From assembly GCA_022360105.1 (NCBI GenBank), contig JAKSDL010000436.1, positions 1-7,412 of the forward strand: 7,412 nt of DNA, written 5' to 3'. This document shows, one piece after another, positions 1 through 6,600 of this stretch. The position numbers were made by a program, and so were the translations under genes. The stretch comes from Pseudomonadota bacterium. GTDB taxonomy: Bacteria; SAR324; XYD2-FULL-50-16; JAHJRI01. The notes under the pieces are model-generated. The model saw nothing but the letters and a program-made list of their open reading frames with translations. It did not search any database and had not been told where the DNA came from. Position 1 is the stretch's first letter; each line of letters opens with the position of its first letter.

Positions 1-225
1 AAAGAAATAGCTGATTTTCAAAGAGAGTTTCAAACCACAAAGAATCTGAACGCCAGTGGAGTTATTGATGCCTATGAGATGATTCAGTTTAAAAACACCA
101 TCGATATCTTCCAGAACCATAACAAGGGTGTTTTTAAACTGAATCATCTCATAGGCATCAATAACTCCACTGGCGTTCAGATTCTTTGTGGTTTGAAACT
201 CTCTTTGAAAATCAGCTATTTCTTT
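1..225. repeat. Perfect inverted repeat: 99-bp arms (1-99 and 127-225), 27-nt spacer
   Basis: Position n pairs with 226-n for every base from 1 to 99. The match ends at 100/126. The right arm is the native kinase code on the minus strand (residues 45-77). The left arm repeats the same code on the plus strand. The spacer 100-126 encodes kinase residues 78-86. The left arm reaches the window edge, so the repeat may be longer. Zero mismatches, location inside a coding region and fold-back at a sequence end are typical of a template-switch chimera from whole-genome amplification or a fold-back read. A recent true inverted duplication that breaks the gene is the alternative. Confidence 0.98.
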
Positions 226-357
226 GTGGGAAGGGTAATCGCGTAGTTTTTTTAAAATATAGGACTTGTGTTCATCATGTTTTGTGCAGCGATAGATGGA
301 TGAAAAATTGTTTTCACAGATCTTATCGACGATTAAATAGGATGCAATGGCTTCCAT
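1..357 (-). CDS. Serine/threonine protein kinase, N-terminal fragment, interrupted by an inverted repeat
   Basis: The minus-strand frame opens at ATG 357-355 and stays open to the window edge (119 codons). Residues 1-87 read as the N-lobe of a bacterial Ser/Thr kinase: beta strands around 'YLIVDKICENNFSSIYRC' (7-24), the ATP-binding Lys in 'YILKKL' (probably K36), the helix C Glu in 'REFQTTKNL' (probably E53), then 'GVIDAYEM' and the hinge 'LVMVLEDIDG' (78-87). The pattern recalls the kinase module of large hybrid kinase/histidine-kinase sensors, but the parts that would prove this are not present. An in-frame TAA at 372-370 makes 357 the first possible ATG. No clear Shine-Dalgarno sequence precedes it. 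From residue 88 the frame merely reads the opposite strand of its own earlier code, so the rest is not real kinase sequence and the catalytic loop is missing. The gene lies co-directionally downstream of the PKS and may sense or regulate, which is inference. Confidence 0.8.
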   Translation of the reverse strand, partial: MEAIASYLIVDKICENNFSSIYRCTKHDEHKSYILKKLRDYPSHKEIADFQREFQTTKNLNASGVIDAYEMIQFKNTLVMVLEDIDGVFKLNHLIGINNSTGVQILCGLKLSLKISYFF

Positions 358-609
358 GGTATCTAAAATTTATTTTGAAATTCCACTTCAAATGTGGGGT
401 TTTCTGTCTTTTTCCATATTTATCCAGCATACCCCCAACAACTGATTGGTTGCAGTTTGTCTAATTTGAGTAAGTCTGAACCATTTTGAATGATTAGGTA
501 AAGATAGTTTTAGTTCTTTTTAATACGTACTTAGCCGTACTTTAAGCGAAATCTCAACTGGTGCTTGTATTTATCGCATTGAAAAGCGAGAAAGCCTACT
601 TCAAATTGC
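358..609. other. Intergenic region between PKS and kinase gene
   Basis: About 250 bp with no supportable gene. On the minus strand, just after the PKS stop, the only hairpin seen is a weak 4-bp stem (TCGC/GCGA, about 575-590 on the plus strand) with no clean U-run, so there is no convincing terminator. Read-through into the kinase gene is possible. A 7-bp direct repeat CGTACTT occurs at 526-532 and 536-542, one helical turn apart. That would suit a regulator site, but it is too short to claim. No convincing -35/-10 pair was found for the kinase gene. Confidence 0.6.
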
Positions 610-3600
610 TCAATTTTGACACATCCTTTTTTTAAAATCTTGAAAGTATTTTTTCAACAACCGATCATCAACCGGTGGGCAAACTATGGATGGTTTTAAA
701 GCCCTTCTAGTTATGTTTTTTTCAATAATTCCTGGAGATAGTATGTACGGGGGGCTGCCAATGATTATACGCTCCAGTGGTCTGATCTCAAACAGAGTAA
801 GAAGGCCATATAAAGAACTGTTCTCATTTTTTTCAATGTTTGACTGAACCGAATTAAGCCAGTATTCGGGAGAAACGAGATCTATCTTACTTACGTTTGC
901 AGCCAGCCAGCGAATAAGATCATTCCATTTGATCGGATTGGGATTTTTCAACAAATAATTGTTTCCTAAAGAACCGGCTTGCTGCGAAAGATACACTATT
1001 GCTTGACTGATATAATCTACAGGACAGAAGTCGAAAAACAGGTCTTGATCTGGGGCCATCCCAATTTCCATACATCCTTTGAGTAGAAGACAGATATAAT
1101 CATTCTTGTTCCACAATCCTGAACGGCTGTCAGCCGCTATTAGTGACGGTCGATATATCGTCGTTGGTAAACCCCTATTTTCTGCTTCCAGCACCAATTC
1201 TTCTGCGACCCATTTGGATTGGTGGTATCCGATGTTAAAACCGTTCCGTTGCACATAACCTGAATTATAGGCAGTGGGCTCATCGTGAGAAAAACCTTGC
1301 CGTGCGATTCTGTCAGGGTCGGCTGAAGTCTGAGAAATTTTTATTAATGTTGAAATATAGTGAAAAGGTTTTGTTGTGTTTTCACAGGCCAGTTTCAACA
1401 TTTCCTTTGTACCATCTACATTGGTTGGTTTGAGGGCGGCATAAGGTTGAGCAAAATTTAACCATGACCCATTATGATAAATAACATCAACAGTCCTTGC
1501 GAGTTCACTCCAGACTGTTTCTGACAATCCCAGACGTGGTTGCGATAAATCACTTTTAATTACCCTGATTCTTTCTTTATATTCCTCTTTCCATAAGCCA
1601 TATTGAGTCAGATTATCGTAAACACGCTCATCAACGGGAGTCGGGGATTTAGGTCTGACAAGACAAATAATTTCTAATTGCGTCGTGTTGATTAATTGAT
1701 GTAACAAGTAAGCCCCTAGAAAACCAGTTGCTCCGGTTAGAAGGACCTTGCTGGGTCCTTTTGAGAGATCAATGGAATTGGAGGAAGGGATTATATCATC
1801 TGGTAAGCATGTTTCGGCAAGTAAGTCTACCTTTACGGTCGGTTGAAATTTAACATTTTCTTCATTGCTTTTGATTTCATTGTTTGAAATTCTTCTGAAA
1901 ATTTCTTTTTGTATCATTTCTCCCAATTCTTCAATCAGAAGATTTTCTTGAAGGAGTAAAACTTTTGGGATATCTACTTCAAATTTATTTTTTATTTTCA
2001 AACCCAGTTCTACAGCTATTAATGAGTCAAAATTTAAACTTCCCAAGGTATAATCTTTTTCGATACCTTCCTTTTCTATACCCAGACTTTGGGATAAATC
2101 GTTAATTAATTCAGTTGCTATCGTTTCGATTGTAAGATTATGATCCAAGCTGAATTTAAACAAGTTGTCGTTTTTTTCATCGTTTTTTGTTTTTGATTCA
2201 TCGGATGTTTCTTCGAGAAAATGGGAAAGCCTGGCCGTTTTTAAAATCGTTGGCATGTATTTTCCAGCAATAGACCATTCGATTGGTGATGCATTCAGCT
2301 CGACAATATTGTTGCTTAGTCCGTATTGAATCGTTTGCCAGACTTGATCGAGGGATTGGGTATAAAATCCACTCTGCTCAACGCTGGATCTGGCCTCATC
2401 ATGCCTAGCAACCCAACCAGCTTCATCTATTAATCCCCAACAAAACGAATAAGCATTGATCCCTTGCATCCTCATGAAATGAGCCATTGCGTTACAAAAG
2501 CTGTTTCCGGCAGCATAGTTAGCTTGACCTGAGAAACCCAATGTGGTCGTCATTGATGAATAAAAAATAAAAAAATCCAAAGCATATGGCTTGGATAACT
2601 TATAGAGGTTCCAAGAGCCTGTGATTTTTGGACTTAAGACTTTGTTTAATTGATCGGCACTCATATTAGCTATTAGTGCTATATCTAGTACCATTGCAGA
2701 ATGAATAATGCCTGCCAGTGGGATAGACTCTGTTTCTATCTTTTGGAAAACTCTATTAATGCTTTCTTCATCAGCAATATCTGCAGATTCTGCAACTATT
2801 TTTGCTCCCTGATGCTCCAATTCCCTGATTTTAGCTATGCATTCCTTGTTATTGGGTCCCTGACGACTAATAAGAATTAAATATCTGGCACCTTCTGATA
2901 CCAGCCATTCGGCTGTTGCCAAACCAAAGCCTTTTAATCCACCGACAATTAAATAAGCCATTTTAGGATCAATGTTGACTGGAGCAGTGAACGGTTTTGA
3001 TTCAACCGGATGTTCGTTTATTAACAGGCATGTTTTTCCAATTCGATTCGGATTCTTTAAGTATTCGATCGCAGCTTGATGCTCATTAACATTGAACAAT
3101 CTGAATGGAAAAGAATAAATTTTTCCAGAGTCGATGTTGGATGATATCTCTTTGAGCAAAATTCCTATTTCATTGTCTAAAGAGTTGATCAGATCCAGGG
3201 GATTGATGATTTGCAATGAGATGCCCTGCGGCAAGTCTTTATGTGCAAATGTATTGCTTTTTTGCTTCTGGCTAATTTGAATTAAATGGCCACGATAGGG
3301 AGGTAAAAGGCTGAGTTCTGCCTCGCTTAACTGTTTGTCCGAGATATTGATGATTGCATCCAGAGATTTTCCTGATTTTGAGGCAAGCATTTTTAAAAAC
3401 TCTTCGTCACCGATTAATCCGATGTTTTCTATCCCTAGAGCTTTCAAGTAGTTTAGTTTTTCATCTGTATCAGCAGTTACGTGAATATTGATATCAGTTG
3501 ATTTAAGCAATTGTAAAAATGCTAATCCGATTTCATCTGTTGCATTTGTTATCAAAATTGTTTTGATATTCTGAATAGGCAACAGGTACTTCAGGATATG

Positions 3601-6600
3601 GCTGGCGCAGATGAAGGACGAAGGAATGGCACTCGCAGCAAAGTGACTTAATTTATTCGGTTTAAAAGCGATGTTCTTAAGATTAACATTGACTGTGCTT
3701 GAGCAAGCGTTGTGGCAGATACCGAAAACTTCCTGACCCGGCATGTAATCTTCGCATTCATGTCCAACTTTGGTGATAAAGCCTGAAAATTCTCTCCCGT
3801 ATCCCGACTGTGTTGTTTGGTTTGGTGTTTCCAATTTGGAGTAATCAAGGTCATTCAGGTTCAGTGAAGCTGAACGTACGACTACCTGTACTTCATTGGC
3901 TTCTGGATCAGTCTGTTTATATTCCTGGTAAAAAGAATCATGATTTTGTCTCTGACCATTTTTAGATAAAAAGACTTCATGGTTTGGAAGTCCTTCCGTC
4001 CCATTCGGGATATGTGGATAAAGACGGTTTACATACCTTTCGTTACCTCTTAATGCTATTTCATCATCATTGCTAAAATGAAGTATTTCGGTAATTAAGA
4101 GGTTAATTTCTTTTTCGTCATGTTGATCGCTGAGATCAATAGCCCAGGAATCCAATCCAGGGTATTCATTAGCTACTACACGTCTCATGCCCTCCAGTGG
4201 CGCCTGAACGATATTAACAATTTCGTCCTTTTTGATAATTCGGGCATTATGCGTAATTAACCAAAATTTTGGATGAGACAACCAATCCTGCTGCATCAAC
4301 GCCTGGATTATGAACAAAAACTTTTGGCAGTTATGATTTGCTTTCTTTTCCGGTCTAGTACCTATCTCATAATGTTCTATTGTCCTAAGATCAGGTACAA
4401 AAATGACATTAGGTGGTTGTAAGCTTATTTGTGAGATGTGTTTAAAAAAAGCATTAAGCTGTTGCAATTCCAGTAGATTAACCTCGAAGAGGTTGTCATC
4501 TTTTTTTAGGATTTCAGATCCTGCTGTTGCTTCCAAGACATCGAATCCTAAATCACTCAGATGTGAGGTTAGGTTATGAGCAGTTTCAGAATTCTCATGT
4601 ACAATAATCCATCGTTGATTGTTTGATTCGTTAAATGATGAGTCAGAACTCTCACGATTAGAGTAGTTTGAAGCCGAATTAGCAAGTGGTTCGTGGTTTT
4701 TTGCAACAATTACTGCATGCTCCACATATCGATCTTTTTGATCCTTTAAAATCTCGATCTCTGAAAAGCCCTCTTTTTTCAAAAGTGAATGCCAACTATT
4801 AGTTCCAATGATCGGATGATCGGGTCTTAACTTACCATCAGTAAATGACCACCAACCTTTCAATGTCCCGAAAATCACATCCAGCCAGAACGGGTTTTTG
4901 GTAATCTCAAGAATCACAAGTGTCCCATTTGAAGATAAAAGCTCCTTTATATTGCCGATGCTGGCTTCCAAGTCAGGCGTTGCATGCAGTGTTAAAGAGC
5001 TGACAACTATGTCATAGCTGTTTTCTGTTAACCCCTGTTCTGTTGGGGATCTGGTGATGTCCAAAGTTCGATAATCAACGAACTTATATTTGCTAAACTT
5101 CTCTCTGGCATGAGACAGTAGATTTGGTGCTATATCGGTATAGGTGTATTCAATCTCCTTTACGGACAGCACAGGTAGTAGATAAGAGCTTAGAGATCCG
5201 GTACCTGCCCCTATTTCCAATATTTTTAATTTTCTCCTGCTTTCAGACGTTTCAACTAAATCAAGAACTGTTTCCTTCAACAGGGTGTTATAGATCCTAA
5301 TTACGGGAGAATGCTGGTATAGATGTTCTACAAATGTTGTCTTAGAAGAGTAAATGATATTCAGTGGGCTTTGCTTGCCTTTTAGAATATCATGCAAATG
5401 ATTGCCACATTTAAATAATAGGAAAAGTTCTGCTTGAAGAATAGGATGATCCGCTATTAATAATGACCATTCCCGATTGGTATCGACCGAAGGAATCTCA
5501 GACTTAACTTCCCATTGATCATTCTTTTGTGCCAGAACTTCATATTTTTCAAGAATACTAACGAGATATAGAAACAGATTTTTGAAATGATTTATGATGT
5601 GATTGTCTTGAATAATTACAGTTGGATTAAAAATAGTACCTTGTTTGATAGGGATACCAAGTTTATAGAACGTGTTTACAATGTATTGAAGACACAAATC
5701 ATCAAGTTGCTTTTCGACAACATATCTAAGCTTTTCTATTCCGAATTCTTTTGAAAGTCTGTCAAATCTTGCTTGTGGCTCTATGGTCAGTGAGGGTAGT
5801 TCTGATAAACTCGGACTTTTATGTTCGGTAGGAATGAAATGGGAGTTTTTTTGTAAAATCCATTGATAGTTAAAAAGATTTTTCTCAATGGTTTGGAAAG
5901 TTGTCTGTGATTTTCGATCTACTCGTGTGAACAATGATTGTTGAAAATGGGCGATCATTTTTCCTGAGTCATTATAAAGTAGCACTTCGGCTTCGATTGT
6001 ATTCTCATTCCTACCAGTTATTTTGCAGAAAGCCCAATTGACTTTGGTGATAGCCGATTCTAAAAAGATCCGTTTAAATTGGGTTGGCAAATATAAGCCT
6101 TCTTCCGGGATGAGTTCTAAAATATGGAAACAGGAGTCCAGCACGGTCACTTGAACGTTGAATTCGTTATTTTCTTTGTGATTCTCCTCCTCGATAGAAA
6201 TTTTGCCTATACCACACTGATTGTTTTTCCATAGTTCTTGGACCAATCGAAAAGATTTGCCGTAATTTAGTCCCCTCTCTTTCAAACATTGATAAACATC
6301 GCTTTTTGTTAGTCGTGTGTTAAATTTTTGTATCAACTGGTCGATGTTGAGGACAGGGACTTTGGGAGCTTCCAAGTTGGCTAAAACGCTCCCGTTAGCA
6401 TTTTGAGACCAGCGATCAGATTCACTGGATTTTTTACTATGTATCGAAATTCTATTATTGGACTCAAAATTTAGATTTAAAAAGGTTTGTGAATCTACTT
6501 CCAGAACAATGGGTGAAGTCAGTTTTAAATCTTCAATTAATATAACTGCCGAATTGTATTCTGCTTTCGCTGCTGTTCTGATCATTTCAACGTACGCTGC

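Noticed and set aside
1..225. Inverted repeat considered as insertion-sequence ends, CRISPR or retron-type hairpin RNA
   Set aside because: The arms are kinase coding sequence, there is no transposase or reverse transcriptase, and there are no repeated spacer units.
1..246. Plus-strand open frame from the window edge that starts with kinase-like residues
   Set aside because: The kinase-like part (1-99) is only the fold-back copy of residues 45-77. After that it reads antisense, then hits a TAG.
388..417. Tiny minus-strand ATG frame (9 codons) before the kinase gene
   Set aside because: Too short, no ribosome binding site and no leader-peptide character. Chance is the simplest explanation.
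186..464. Plus-strand open frame of 92 codons
   Set aside because: It is antisense to the kinase N-terminus and the adjacent gap, begins inside the inverted repeat, and its protein has no recognisable pattern.
526..542. CGTACTT direct repeat with 10-bp period, considered as an operator
   Set aside because: Only two 7-bp copies and no recognised regulator consensus, so it is noted only within the intergenic entry.
3648..3854. Minus-strand 68-codon frame inside the ER region
   Set aside because: Out-of-frame shadow fully inside the PKS coding sequence, with no domain pattern.
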